From Clostridia bacterium (lineage in GTDB: Bacteria; Bacillota; Clostridia; Oscillospirales; Acutalibacteraceae), in assembly GCA_017430535.1 (NCBI GenBank), contig JAFRMR010000023.1, forward strand, positions 124,001-188,000: a stretch of 64,000 nucleotides of DNA. The letters are read 5' to 3'. The notes under the pieces are model-generated. The model made no database searches and was not told the origin of the DNA. It saw only the letters and a program-made list of their open reading frames with translations. The stretch's first letter is position 1. Each line of letters begins with the position of its first letter. The position numbers and the translations under genes are program-made. This document shows, one piece after another, positions 17,905 to 27,862 of the stretch.

Positions 17905-20131
17905 TGGTTGTTACGGTCTGCTCAGCCTGGACTCCCTCATACTGACCGACTACAATAACTATGGTCTGGGCTGTTGAGACGGTACCCAGAGCAATTCCTC
18001 CAATACCCTTGGTGGAGGGCTCGGGGCTCTGGGAAAGCACCAGGCCGTCCTGTGATGGGCTGTCAACCTTCTTGGTCTGGATTTCAATATTTCTGAAACC
18101 GGCTTCATTAAGAGTTGCCTTTGCTCCGGTCATACTCTGGCCCGTAACATCGGGCAGAGCCTTATATGAACCGATAGAGGGTGAAATGGCGTATTTACCG
18201 TCGCTGACGGAGGGACGGCTGGAGCTGAAATCAACAACGCAGGTATAGTACTCTTTGTTATCAATATATACTTTTACCTTGGTGTTGGCCTGGGTGCCGG
18301 CAACCTTGAAGGAGAAGTCACTGCCGTCCATTATAAGGTTTTTGCTTATCTGGCTCTCGTTATTTACATATACCTCAAAGCTCTGCCTTGTATCGGTGGA
18401 AGGCAGGGTTATTTTTATTTCAGCGGTCTTTTCTTCCGGTCCGCTGCTTACAACAACATTTATACGGGTGCCTTCAATAACCTTATCGCCGGGCTCAGGA
18501 TTCTGGTCTATGATTGTGCCCACGGGCTCTTCGCTGGCTTTCTGCTCAAAGGTGCTGTCAAGGGAAAGACGCATACTTTCAAGCATTTCCTGAGCCATAT
18601 TGGTATCCCAGCCAACTACATTGGGAACCTCTATAAGGTCCTCATCGCTGGCGTAGTAAAGGATAACTGTGCTGCCCTCGGGGGCTTCGGAACCTTCGGC
18701 GGGTGAAGTCTTAATAACCGTGCCGAACTCAACGGTGGCGCTGACGGTGGGAAGAAGCTGAACTACAAAGCCATTTGCTTCAAGCTCTGTTTTGGCGGTT
18801 TCCCACATCTTGCCCGCAACCTCGGGTATTGTAACAGGCTCGCTGTTATCCACAACCCTGATAACTATTTTTGAGCTTGAGGGGTCAATCATTGTTTTTG
18901 CCTTGGGATCCTGATCGAATACTATGCCGTCGGAGAAATTATCGTTTGCTTCGTCAACCTTTTCAAAGGTGAACATGCTGTAATCATTATTGCCGAGAAT
19001 TTCGGTTTCATAGTTTTTACCTATGAAATTGGGCACCTCAACCTTGGCGGATTTGAATATATCCGTAAAGAAATACAGACTGCCAAACACCACAAGGCCC
19101 ACTACCAGAAGGCCCAGAATAACGCCTATGGCGATAAAACCGCCCTTTCCTCTTGAGGGCTCATCCTCATCATCACCGGGAATTACCAGGGGCTCAGGCT
19201 TAACGGGCTCCGGCTTTGCGGGAGCCTGGGGAACGGAAGGCGGATTGGTGGCAAACTTTGTGGGTGAAGAATCCACAAAGTAATTCTGCTGAAATCTGAT
19301 ATTGGGGTTCCTCTTGAATTCCTCAATATCAAGGAGCATTTCGGATGCGGTCTGATACCTTGATTTTGTATCCTTTTCCATAGCCCTTTTTACAATCTGC
19401 TCAAGGCCTACGGGGATATTGGGGTTGATTTCTCTTATGCTCTTGGCGTCATTCTGAAGCTGCATAAGGGCTACGGAAACGCTGTTATCGGATGTGAAAG
19501 GCAGGGTACCCGTAAGCATCTCATACATTACAACGCCTACGGAATAGATATCCGTTCTTTCATCAATGGAGTTTCCTCTTGCCTGCTCGGGGCTGATATA
19601 ATGGACGGAACCGATGGCGGAATCGGTCATAGTCTTGGTGTCACTGTAGCTGAAGCGGGCAATGCCGAAGTCTGATATTTTGATTGTGCCATTTGAAAGC
19701 AGAAGAATGTTCTGTGGCTTGATATCCCTGTGAATTATACCCTTATCGTGAGCGTGCTGAAGGGCGCGGAGAATCTGCATGGTAAAATGTACAGTTTCTT
19801 TGATACCCAGCTTACCCTGCTGCTCAATATACTCTTTGAGAGTGATACCCTCCACATACTCCATAACAATATACTGAAGGCGGTCACCGTAATTAACATT
19901 GAAAACCTTAACAATATTGGGATGAGAGAGCAGAGAAATTGCCTTGGATTCGTTTTTGAACCTGCGGCGGAACTCCTCATTGGCCAGAAATTCATCTTTC
20001 AGGATTTTGACGGCAACGATTCTGTCGTCAATATTATCGTAGGCCTTGTAAACAACCGCCATACCGCCTACGCCGATTACCTCCTGAATTTCATAGCGTC
20101 CGTCAAGCCTTTTACCTGTGTAGTTATCCAT
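17897..20131 (-). CDS. prkC: Membrane Ser/Thr protein kinase with PASTA domains (PrkC/StkP type)
   Basis: A Hanks-type kinase that senses peptidoglycan fragments. The cytoplasmic kinase domain (1-280) shows GVGGMAVVYKA, VAVKIL, HRDIKPQN, DFGIARF and SPEQARG. A Pro-rich juxtamembrane linker precedes one membrane span (about 335-360). Outside are three consecutive PASTA domains (about 367-555), an Ig-like stretch of about 90 residues with no PASTA pattern, and a fourth PASTA domain beginning LPDVTGQ. At 744 aa it is somewhat longer than B. subtilis PrkC because of the insert. It follows its PP2C phosphatase by 23 bases and overlaps rsgA. Confidence 0.96.
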   Translation of the reverse strand: MDNYTGKRLDGRYEIQEVIGVGGMAVVYKAYDNIDDRIVAVKILKDEFLANEEFRRRFKNESKAISLLSHPNIVKVFNVNYGDRLQYIVMEYVEGITLKEYIEQQGKLGIKETVHFTMQILRALQHAHDKGIIHRDIKPQNILLLSNGTIKISDFGIARFSYSDTKTMTDSAIGSVHYISPEQARGNSIDERTDIYSVGVVMYEMLTGTLPFTSDNSVSVALMQLQNDAKSIREINPNIPVGLEQIVKRAMEKDTKSRYQTASEMLLDIEEFKRNPNIRFQQNYFVDSSPTKFATNPPSVPQAPAKPEPVKPEPLVIPGDDEDEPSRGKGGFIAIGVILGLLVVGLVVFGSLYFFTDIFKSAKVEVPNFIGKNYETEILGNNDYSMFTFEKVDEANDNFSDGIVFDQDPKAKTMIDPSSSKIVIRVVDNSEPVTIPEVAGKMWETAKTELEANGFVVQLLPTVSATVEFGTVIKTSPAEGSEAPEGSTVILYYASDEDLIEVPNVVGWDTNMAQEMLESMRLSLDSTFEQKASEEPVGTIIDQNPEPGDKVIEGTRINVVVSSGPEEKTAEIKITLPSTDTRQSFEVYVNNESQISKNLIMDGSDFSFKVAGTQANTKVKVYIDNKEYYTCVVDFSSSRPSVSDGKYAISPSIGSYKALPDVTGQSMTGAKATLNEAGFRNIEIQTKKVDSPSQDGLVLSQSPEPSTKGIGGIALGTVSTAQTIVIVVGQYEGVQAEQTVTTNE

Positions 20132-20154
20132 AAATCAACATCCTTTCCGTAATA

Positions 20155-20889
20155 TCAGACTGAAACGGCAACGACAGTGACATTATCTCCGCCGCCGTTT
20201 TCAATAGAATTTTCAACAAGCTTGCTTACATACTCATCAAGTGATACGCCCTCCGAAAACAGCACCAGCTGAGAAACGGAGGAATAGTTTGTAAGGCCGT
20301 CCGTACAAAGCAGGATTATATCCCCGGGATAAATATTTTCCTGACAGAAGTCTGCCCTGACTGAGCTGTCAACACCGACGGCTCTTGTAATCAGGTGCTT
20401 CTTGGGGTGATCCGCCGCCTGCTCTGCGGTGATGGTGCCGTCCTCCACCATTTTCTGAACAACTGAGTGGTCTCTTGTGAGCTGAACTATATCCCTTTTG
20501 GCGGGATTTATAAGATAGGCGCGGCTGTCACCGGCGTGCACCACATAAACATAATCCTGGGTGATGATTGCGGCTACAACCGTTGTGCCCATACCCTCAT
20601 ACTTTTCATCTTTGAGGGAAAGATTGAAAATCTGCTTGTTTGCAAGGTCAACAGAAGAGGTCATAAGGGCTCTGACGGAACGATCGCTCATACCGTCATA
20701 GAAGCCGTTCTGTATTCTTTCCCGCATAATTCTCACACATTCACGGGAAGCCACAGCCCCCTCCGCGGCGCCGCCCATACCGTCACAGACGATGGCGTAG
20801 CACACACCGGGAAGCAGTTCGCCGAAGGAGTAGGAATCCTGGTTATTCTCTCTCTGAACCCCTACATCGGTTTTGGCTGCAAGTATCAT
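20155..20889 (-). CDS. PP2C-family Ser/Thr phosphatase (Stp/PrpC)
   Basis: A metal-dependent phosphatase that reverses PrkC phosphorylation. It has the usual motifs: NNQDSY, IVCDGMGGAAEG, HAGDSRAY, LLCTDGLTN and GGGDNVTVVAV. Length 244 aa matches the family. ATG 20889 is preferred, ten bases after GGAGG, over a GTG three codons earlier that abuts GGAGGA. The ribosome site lies inside the end of rlmN. The gene order rlmN-stp-prkC-rsgA is typical of Firmicutes. Confidence 0.95.
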   Translation of the reverse strand: MILAAKTDVGVQRENNQDSYSFGELLPGVCYAIVCDGMGGAAEGAVASRECVRIMRERIQNGFYDGMSDRSVRALMTSSVDLANKQIFNLSLKDEKYEGMGTTVVAAIITQDYVYVVHAGDSRAYLINPAKRDIVQLTRDHSVVQKMVEDGTITAEQAADHPKKHLITRAVGVDSSVRADFCQENIYPGDIILLCTDGLTNYSSVSQLVLFSEGVSLDEYVSKLVENSIENGGGDNVTVVAVSV

Positions 20890-20890
20890 A

Positions 20891-21919
20891 TCAATCACTC
20901 CTCCTTTTCTCTTTCAGCCTGAGCTGACCGCAGGATGCGTCAATATCGGACCCCAGCTTGCGCCTTACGGTTACGGTGATACCCTTCTTTTCAAGCACAG
21001 ATGTAAAAGATGCAATTCTTTCGGCTGAGCTTGGCTTGAAGGGGCTCTCTTTAACCTCGTTTATGGGTATAAGGTTAACGTGGCAGAGCATTCCCCGCAG
21101 CCGGGAGGCAAGTTCCCGGGCATTTTCGTCCGAATCATTCAGGCCGTCAATCATGGCGTATTCAAAAGAAATACGCCTGGAAGTTGCGTTTATATATTCT
21201 TTACAGGCAGACAGAAGCTCATCTATATTATACTTTTTATTGATGGGCATCAGCCTGTTTCTTATTTCATTATTGGGGGCGTGCAGAGAAATTGACAGGG
21301 TAAGCTGCAATTTCTTTTGGGCAAGGGCTTTTATGCCCGGCACGACTCCGCAGGTTGAAAGGGAGATGTTTCTCATTGAAAGGTTCTGCCCCTTCTCATC
21401 GGTAACAAGGGTAATGAAGCGGGTAACATTCTCATAGTTATCAAAGGGCTCGCCCATACCCATAAGTACAATGTGGGAAATTCTCTGGCCTAAATCCTTC
21501 TGGGCGGTATAAACCTGAGAAAGTATTTCGCCGGCGCTCAGGGAGCGCTTGAAGCCGCCCAGAGCGGAAGCGCAGAAGGCGCAGCCCATTTTGCAGCCCA
21601 CCTGGGATGAAACGCAGATTGTGTAGCCGTACTTATATTTCATAACCACGCTTTCCACATAATCGCCGTCCGGCAGGGCAAAGAGGTACTTTGCGGTTCC
21701 GTCTTTTGAAACTGCTTTTCTTTCAATGCTGAAAACGGGCACGGGAAAGAGCTCTTTAAGGCTCTCCCTCATATCTTTTGGGAGATTTGTCATTTCATCA
21801 TAATCCGAAACAAGGTGCTTATGGAGCCACTCATAAACCTGGGCGGCTCTGTAAGCCTGCATGGAGTTCTCTTTGAAAACCTCACGCATTTCATCACTTG
21901 TCAGAGATAAAATATCCAT
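20891..21919 (-). CDS. rlmN: 23S rRNA (adenine2503-C2)/tRNA (adenine37-C2) methyltransferase RlmN
   Basis: A radical-SAM enzyme that methylates C2 of A2503 in 23S rRNA. The radical-SAM triad is CKMGCAFC, GMGEPFDNY is present, and the C-terminal region contains RRKLGSDIDASCGQL, the usual RlmN ending with the second methyl-carrier cysteine. Length 342 aa is normal. It is 14 bases downstream of rsmB, so two rRNA methylases are adjacent. Confidence 0.97.
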   Translation of the reverse strand: MDILSLTSDEMREVFKENSMQAYRAAQVYEWLHKHLVSDYDEMTNLPKDMRESLKELFPVPVFSIERKAVSKDGTAKYLFALPDGDYVESVVMKYKYGYTICVSSQVGCKMGCAFCASALGGFKRSLSAGEILSQVYTAQKDLGQRISHIVLMGMGEPFDNYENVTRFITLVTDEKGQNLSMRNISLSTCGVVPGIKALAQKKLQLTLSISLHAPNNEIRNRLMPINKKYNIDELLSACKEYINATSRRISFEYAMIDGLNDSDENARELASRLRGMLCHVNLIPINEVKESPFKPSSAERIASFTSVLEKKGITVTVRRKLGSDIDASCGQLRLKEKRRSD

Positions 21920-21933
21920 AGTCTCTCCCGAAA

Positions 21934-23259
21934 TTACTCTGTTTTGTCAAAAGCCGCTATAAAGAATCCGTCCGTATTGTGAATATGGGGCAGAAGGGTA
22001 AGGTATTTATCATTGGCGGAATATCTGGGAACCTGCGGAAGATACTCCGATATGCGGAAATCCCTATGCTCTTTGAGGAATTTATCGCAGATATTGTCAT
22101 TCTCCTCGGGATTGAGGGTGCAGGTGGAGTAAACCAGCCTGCCGCCGGGTTTCAGGTACCGTACGGAATTGCAGAGAATTCTGTACTGAATATCGGGAAG
22201 ATTGGTAATATCGGCGTTATTTTTATAGCGTATTTCCGGCTTGCGTCTTATGACCCCAAGACCGGAGCAGGGCACATCGCACAAGACTCTGTCCGCAGTG
22301 CCGAAATTTGCGTTGTAAATCATGGCATCGGAAAGAAGGGGGGTAATACAGGTAAGGCCCATTCTTTCTGCGCCTTTGCGGATTAAATCCACACGGGACT
22401 GATATATATCGAAGGCCTTGATACAGCCCTGATTATTCATCATTTCAGCCATGGTGAAGGCTTTGCCCCCGGGGGCGGAGCACATATCAAATACCGTTTC
22501 GCCGGGCTTCGGGTCAAGGGCGGCGCAGCAGAGCTGTGAGGCTCTGTCCTGAGCGTGAAAAAGCCCTTCCTCATAAGCTCTTAAAGAATCCACAGCCCCT
22601 GTATTGCTGAGAATAAGGGTATCCTCCATATCCGGGGATTTTTCGGATATAACCCCCTCCTCCGCCAGCTTCCAGATAAGCTCATCGGGCTCAATTTTAA
22701 TTCTGTTGGCCCTGACGGTTACCGGGGGAACATCCATGGCTTTCTCTGCGATTTTTACTGCGTTATCAAAGCCATAGGAATCAATCCAGAGGGCTACAAG
22801 CCACTCCGGGCAGGAATACTTGATTGCAAGGAACTCCGGGGATGTTTCATCCATTTCGGGATATTTAAGACCATTATCCGCAACCCTTCTCAGCACGGCG
22901 TTCACAAGGGAAGCCGCAAAGGAGGATTTATTCACCTTGGCAAGCTCCACGCTTTCGCTTACGGCGGCGTGGTCGGGAACTCTGTCCATAAAAAGAATCT
23001 GATAAGCTCCGAGAACAAGGATGGTGTGAAGCTCGGGCTTAAGCTTTTTGGAGGGCTGATTGAGGTAAAGGCCCAGGTTGTAATCAATAAGCATAAGCCT
23101 GTCAAGTGAGCCGTAAACCAGATTGCTTAAAAAAGCTTTGTCCCTGTCATCAAGCTGAGGGTTTTCTTTAAGGATACTGTCCACAACCAGGTTGGAATAA
23201 GCTCCGTCTTTATGAATTTTAAGCAGGGCCTCAAAAGCGGCCTGACGTACGCTTTTCAA
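21934..23259 (-). CDS. rsmB: 16S rRNA (cytosine967-C5)-methyltransferase RsmB
   Basis: Methylates C967 of 16S rRNA. An N-terminal NusB-like RNA-binding domain (1-140) precedes the Rossmann methyltransferase. FDMCSAPGGKAF binds AdoMet and the two catalytic-region cysteines are seen in CDVPCSGLGV and YSTCTLNPEEN. Length 441 aa is normal. The start is TTG at 23259, ten bases after AGGTGG; no in-frame ATG fits. It is 15 bases after the YugP-type peptidase gene. Confidence 0.96.
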   Translation of the reverse strand: MKSVRQAAFEALLKIHKDGAYSNLVVDSILKENPQLDDRDKAFLSNLVYGSLDRLMLIDYNLGLYLNQPSKKLKPELHTILVLGAYQILFMDRVPDHAAVSESVELAKVNKSSFAASLVNAVLRRVADNGLKYPEMDETSPEFLAIKYSCPEWLVALWIDSYGFDNAVKIAEKAMDVPPVTVRANRIKIEPDELIWKLAEEGVISEKSPDMEDTLILSNTGAVDSLRAYEEGLFHAQDRASQLCCAALDPKPGETVFDMCSAPGGKAFTMAEMMNNQGCIKAFDIYQSRVDLIRKGAERMGLTCITPLLSDAMIYNANFGTADRVLCDVPCSGLGVIRRKPEIRYKNNADITNLPDIQYRILCNSVRYLKPGGRLVYSTCTLNPEENDNICDKFLKEHRDFRISEYLPQVPRYSANDKYLTLLPHIHNTDGFFIAAFDKTE

Positions 23260-23274
23260 TGGAATAATACCACC

Positions 23275-23982
23275 TTATCTTCTTCTGTTTCCCGTAAATC
23301 TGATAACGAACCTCAAAAGGTTTGCAAGAGCAACAAGCATTGAGGCAACATAGGTCATTGCGGCGGCAAAAAGTACCTTTTTTGCTCCACCTATTTCATC
23401 CTGCTGCAGCAGCCCGGTTTCTTCTATAACTCTGATGGCTCTGCGGCTGGCATCAATCTCAGTGGGGAGAGTGACAAGGTGAAAAAGGAAAACAAAAGCG
23501 TAAAGAGCAAGACCTACATAAATGAGAAACTCAAAAATCTGAGAATACTGACAAAGGAAAAAGCCGATAATTGCAAGGGGAAGGCCCAGGGTTGAGCCGA
23601 TATTGCACACGGGAATTATGGAATTGCGTATCATAATGGGTTTGTAATTATCCGCATGCTGGGCGGCGTGCCCCGCCTCGTGGCAGGCAATACCCACCGC
23701 CGCCACGGTACTGTTATTGAAAACGCCCTCGGAAAGGCTGATAACCTTGCTTGTGGGGTTGAAATTATCCGTAAGGCTGCCGGCTATGCCCTGAATTGAA
23801 ACATCGGTAATACCGTAGTAATCAAGGATTGCTTTTGCGGCCATAGCCCCGGTAACACCCCGGGAATTTAGAACCTTTGAGTATTTTTTGTAAGTTGATT
23901 TAACTTTGACCTGAGCAATAAGAGCAATTACAACCGCGGGAATAACAAGCAGTATGTAATAGATGTCAATACCGTATAACAT
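23275..23982 (-). CDS. Zinc metallopeptidase of the YugP family (membrane)
   Basis: A 235-aa membrane protein with an N-terminal span (about 7-24), the zinc motif CHEAGHAAQHA near 100 and further hydrophobic segments toward the C-terminus. The family (neutral zinc metallopeptidase, Zn-binding type) has an HExxH gluzincin-like site but no well-established substrate. GGAGG lies upstream of ATG 23982. It stands between fmt and rsmB, a frequent arrangement in Clostridia. Confidence 0.92.
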   Translation of the reverse strand: MLYGIDIYYILLVIPAVVIALIAQVKVKSTYKKYSKVLNSRGVTGAMAAKAILDYYGITDVSIQGIAGSLTDNFNPTSKVISLSEGVFNNSTVAAVGIACHEAGHAAQHADNYKPIMIRNSIIPVCNIGSTLGLPLAIIGFFLCQYSQIFEFLIYVGLALYAFVFLFHLVTLPTEIDASRRAIRVIEETGLLQQDEIGGAKKVLFAAAMTYVASMLVALANLLRFVIRFTGNRRR

Positions 23983-23991
23983 AGCAACCTC

Positions 23992-24915
23992 CTATTCGAA
24001 TTTTGCCTGTATTACGGGATTGCCCCGAAGAAAATCCGGCGCAGGCATTGCCTTTTTATTTTCGGCCTGAAGGGTAAGAATCTCAATGCAGCACCCGTCA
24101 CCGCAGGAAACAATAAGGCGTTTGTCTTTTTCGATTATATCCCCCGGCCCTGCTCCTTTTACCGGAGAAAGGCGGGCAGAGTGTATTTTGACTGTTTTGC
24201 CGCCCAGCAGTGCTGTGGCACCGGGCCAGGAATAAAGGCCCCTTATATGATTATGAACCTCTTTTGCCGTCTTTTGCCAGTTAATTGGAGAAATATCCCT
24301 TGACAGCATAGGGGCGTAGGTGGATTTGGCGCTATCCTGTTTAACGGGATTGAGTTCGCCTTTAATAAGAGCCGATATTGTGCTGCTCATAACCTGAGCG
24401 CCGAGGGAGGAAAGGATATCGTGAAGCTCTTCGGCATTCATTTCTTCTGTTATTTCAGTTTCGGCGCTTAAAAGCATATCGCCGGTATCAAGGCCCTCAT
24501 CCATCTGCATGGATGTAACCCCGGTTTTATCAAAACCGTTTATTATGGACCACTGGATGGGTGCGGCTCCCCTTAAAAGAGGGAGAAGGGATGCGTGAAT
24601 ATTGATACAGCCGTATTTGGGGAAATGCAGAATTTCCGCCGGCAGTATTTTGCCGTAGGCCGTTACTATAACAAGCTCCGGATTTGCTTCTTTAAGCATT
24701 TCAAGAGCGGTGCCGTCTTTCATTTTTGAGGGCTGGTAAACCGGAATATCATATTTTACCGCCAGCTCCTTAACGGGAGGAGGGGTAAGAATACCGTGCC
24801 TGCCCTTAAGTTTATCGGGCTGGGTGAATACTCCGGTAACATTATGGCCGTCATCTATAAGCCTCTGAAGGCAGGGCACCGCAAAATCCGGAGTTCCCAT
24901 AAAAACAATGTTCAT
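23992..24915 (-). CDS. fmt: Methionyl-tRNA formyltransferase
   Basis: Formylates initiator Met-tRNA with 10-formyl-THF. The N-terminal domain reads IVFMGTPDFAVPCL and contains HASLLPLLRGAAPIQW, the formate-handling signature, with MDEGLDTGDML following. A C-terminal OB-type tRNA-binding domain ends the 307-aa chain. It shares a single base with def, giving the common def-fmt couple. Confidence 0.97.
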   Translation of the reverse strand: MNIVFMGTPDFAVPCLQRLIDDGHNVTGVFTQPDKLKGRHGILTPPPVKELAVKYDIPVYQPSKMKDGTALEMLKEANPELVIVTAYGKILPAEILHFPKYGCINIHASLLPLLRGAAPIQWSIINGFDKTGVTSMQMDEGLDTGDMLLSAETEITEEMNAEELHDILSSLGAQVMSSTISALIKGELNPVKQDSAKSTYAPMLSRDISPINWQKTAKEVHNHIRGLYSWPGATALLGGKTVKIHSARLSPVKGAGPGDIIEKDKRLIVSCGDGCCIEILTLQAENKKAMPAPDFLRGNPVIQAKFE

Positions 24916-25376
24916 TATGACTCCTTATTATCAATTACCCTGCGGGTAAAGAGAATGCCGTCAAGATGGTCTATTTCGTGGCAGAAGCATCTTGCCTTCA
25001 TTTCGGTTCCCTTGTAAACGCACCATTTGCCGTTTCTGTCCTGCGCTTTGACTTTGACAACAGCGGGGCGGCAGGTTACACCTACTTCACCGGGGAGGGA
25101 AAGGCAGCCCTCGTTTTCAAACTGCTCCCCTTCTTTTTCTATAATTTCGGGGTTTATAAGCTCAAGGTAGCCTGTATGGTCCTCGGTGCAGTCCATAACC
25201 ACAACACGCCTGAGCACGCCTACCTGAACGGCGGCGAGACCTACGCCGTTGGCCTTATACATAGTCTCTCTCATATCATCAAGCAGGGTCCAGAGCCGCT
25301 GATCGAATTTTTCAACGGGCCTTGAACGCTTATAGAGAATATCATCGTCGATTGTAACAATGTTTCTTGTTGCCAT
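24915..25376 (-). CDS. def: Peptide deformylase
   Basis: Removes the formyl group from nascent N-terminal formyl-Met. All three family motifs are present: GVGLAAVQVG, EGCLSLPGEVG (Cys ligand) and CHEIDHLDG (two His ligands and catalytic Glu). Length 153 aa is the short bacterial form. It lies eight bases after priA and abuts fmt. Confidence 0.97.
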   Translation of the reverse strand: MATRNIVTIDDDILYKRSRPVEKFDQRLWTLLDDMRETMYKANGVGLAAVQVGVLRRVVVMDCTEDHTGYLELINPEIIEKEGEQFENEGCLSLPGEVGVTCRPAVVKVKAQDRNGKWCVYKGTEMKARCFCHEIDHLDGILFTRRVIDNKES

Positions 25377-25384
25377 TTTTTACC

Positions 25385-27826
25385 TCACAGCATTGTATCC
25401 GGATTTATATCCGCATAAACGGAAACTGCCCGGAAACGCTTGTCTTTATCAATTTCACGGAGTATTTCGGAAATCATTTTTCTGAAACTCCGGCTATTTA
25501 CGCATTTAATTATTATTCTGTAGCGGAACTTGCCGCCGATTCTGGAAACCCTTGCGGGAACGGGACCGAGAACAATGATTTTTTCGTCCTTATACTCTCC
25601 CCCTGTTTTCTGCCGGAGGAGCTCTATTATTTCAGAAGCGGAGCTTCGCACGGTAATCTCGTTCTCTCCGGTTATTCCCAGCACGCACAAATCGCAGTAG
25701 GGAGGATAAATGAGGCTTTTTCTTATGACAATCTCATTTTTGAAAAAGCTGTCATAATCCTGCCTTGCGGCAATCTGAATAATCTCATTTTCGGGGGTAA
25801 GGGTCTGGATAACGGCAATTCCTTTGCTCTCGCCTCTGCCGCTCCTGCCCACAACCTGAGTAAGCAGGGAGAAGGTTTTTTCAAGGGAGCGGAAATCATC
25901 ATCATAAAGGCGGCGGTCAATGGAAATAACACCCACCAGAGTTACATTGGGGAAATCCAGCCCCTTTGCAACCATCTGGGTACCCAGAAGTATATTGTAT
26001 TCGCCTTTCTCAAAAGCGCCGAGAATTTTTTCGTGGGAATCCTTGGCGGTGGTGGTATCCGCATCCATACGGACAACACCGGCTTCGGGAAAGAGCTGCC
26101 TGATTTCATCTTCAATTTTCTGTGTGCCGAAGCCCGCATATCTTACGGTATGCTCGTGGCACTCCGGGCACTCATCCGTGAAGGGCACGGAATAACCGCA
26201 GTAATGGCACATAAGGCGACGGTTTGCGGAGTGATAAGTCATTGAAATACTGCAGTGGGGGCAGGAAATAACATTTGAGCAGGCATCGCAGACTGCGAAG
26301 GTGTTATATCCCCTGCGGTTTATGAGCAGAATACACTGCTTGCCGCCGTCAATTACGGCCTTTACCTGCTCATAGAGCTCACGGCTTATTTCGCTGCAGC
26401 CGGGCATAACCTCGGCCGTGCGCATATCCACGGTAACAACCTGAGGCATATCCGCATTACCGTAGCGTTTGGTAAGGGTGCAGAGCTCATACCTGCCTTT
26501 AAGGGCTGCAGCATAGCTTTCAACCTTTGGGGTGGCTGAGGCAAGAAGCAGCAGGCAGTTATTATATGATGACCTGAATTTTGCAACCTCGGCGGCATCA
26601 TAACGGGGAGTCTGCTCGGATTTATAGGTATGCTCCTGCTCCTCATCTATTATGATAAGCCCGATATCTTCAAAGGGGGCAAATATGGCGCTCCTTGTGC
26701 CGATAACTATGCGGGCTTTCTTTTCTTTTACTCTTTTCCACTGCTCCCGTCTCTCTCTGACGGAGAGAGCGGAGTGAAACACGGCAACATTGCTGCCGTA
26801 CCTGTTGCAGAAAATGCTGAGGGCCTGGGGAGTAAGGCCGATTTCCGGCACAAGCAGAAGTACGCTTTTGCCGCTGTCAATAACCTTATCCATTACGCTC
26901 ATATAAACAGATGTTTTGCCGCTGCCCGTTACTCCGTAAAGCAGGGCTGTGGACTTTTTGCCTGAAAAAGCCAGCTTTTCAAGCTTATCAGCAGCTTGCT
27001 GCTGCTCATCCGTAAGGTTGATGGGGGTTCTGTTTTCTTCACGGTTTTCCGTAAAGCCGAAATAATCCACGGGGCAGTCAAAATACTCTGCCATTCCCTT
27101 TTTGACAAGTGCCTCAACCACTGCGGGAGTGTAGCCGGTGAAATAGCACAGCTCCTTAACCGTGGCGGCTCCCACATCCTGCAGAACGCTTAAAACTTCC
27201 TTCTGCTTAGGGGTGAGTTTAAGCTCCTCTTCCGTTTCGGCAATGCGGACCATCCTGGTACTTAAATCCTCCATATTGCTGACGGCATCCGCCTGCTCAA
27301 TAATCAGTTTCTTTTTGAGCAGTTTTTCCGGCAAAGCGGAATCGGGATGCATTGCAAGGCCCCGGAATATGACATCGGATTTTACAAAAACGCCTTTTTC
27401 GAGAAGAAAGAGATAAAATTCTTTTTCAGCTCCTTCAAGGGACTCGGCTTTACCGGCCGGGGCATCGGGATTTGCAGCATAGGATTTTATGATTCTGTGA
27501 TTGATGCCGGTGGGCAGCATGGCTTTTGCGGCATCATAAACGGTGCAGAAGTATCTTTCGCTCATATAGCGGGCGAGAGCTATCATTTCACCGCTTAAAA
27601 GAGGGATTTCATCAAGAACCTCAGAAATCTGTTTGAGGCGGATTCCCGGCTCTTCATCGGAAATTTCCGTAACCACACCCAGGGATTTGCGGTTGCCGGC
27701 GCCGAAAGGCACCGTAACCCTCATACCGGGGAGAAGGCGGGAACTGTATTCTTCGGGGACAGCGTAACTGAACTCGGCATCAAATGAATAATTGGCTTTT
27801 GAAACCGCAACCTTTGCACAGTTCAT
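25385..27826 (-). CDS. priA: Primosomal replication-restart helicase PriA
   Basis: A 3'-5' helicase that reloads the replisome at stalled forks. An N-terminal DNA-binding region is followed by the helicase domain with Walker A GVTGSGKTSVYM near 300. Motif II reads DEEQEHTYK, with Gln where most PriA proteins have His. A zinc-binding insert has CDAC, CPHC, CHYC and CPEC. The C-terminal helicase lobe contains LLGTQMVAKGLDFPNV and VVGRSGRG. Length 813 aa is normal. GGGGG precedes ATG 27826. Confidence 0.97.
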   Translation of the reverse strand: MNCAKVAVSKANYSFDAEFSYAVPEEYSSRLLPGMRVTVPFGAGNRKSLGVVTEISDEEPGIRLKQISEVLDEIPLLSGEMIALARYMSERYFCTVYDAAKAMLPTGINHRIIKSYAANPDAPAGKAESLEGAEKEFYLFLLEKGVFVKSDVIFRGLAMHPDSALPEKLLKKKLIIEQADAVSNMEDLSTRMVRIAETEEELKLTPKQKEVLSVLQDVGAATVKELCYFTGYTPAVVEALVKKGMAEYFDCPVDYFGFTENREENRTPINLTDEQQQAADKLEKLAFSGKKSTALLYGVTGSGKTSVYMSVMDKVIDSGKSVLLLVPEIGLTPQALSIFCNRYGSNVAVFHSALSVRERREQWKRVKEKKARIVIGTRSAIFAPFEDIGLIIIDEEQEHTYKSEQTPRYDAAEVAKFRSSYNNCLLLLASATPKVESYAAALKGRYELCTLTKRYGNADMPQVVTVDMRTAEVMPGCSEISRELYEQVKAVIDGGKQCILLINRRGYNTFAVCDACSNVISCPHCSISMTYHSANRRLMCHYCGYSVPFTDECPECHEHTVRYAGFGTQKIEDEIRQLFPEAGVVRMDADTTTAKDSHEKILGAFEKGEYNILLGTQMVAKGLDFPNVTLVGVISIDRRLYDDDFRSLEKTFSLLTQVVGRSGRGESKGIAVIQTLTPENEIIQIAARQDYDSFFKNEIVIRKSLIYPPYCDLCVLGITGENEITVRSSASEIIELLRQKTGGEYKDEKIIVLGPVPARVSRIGGKFRYRIIIKCVNSRSFRKMISEILREIDKDKRFRAVSVYADINPDTML

Positions 27827-27862
27827 CGGCTTACCCCCTTTACACAGTTTACGCGCCGGTTA

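Noticed and set aside
25367-26245. A 292-codon plus-strand frame opposite priA
   Set aside because: Antisense to conserved helicase motifs and without any family pattern; a shadow frame.
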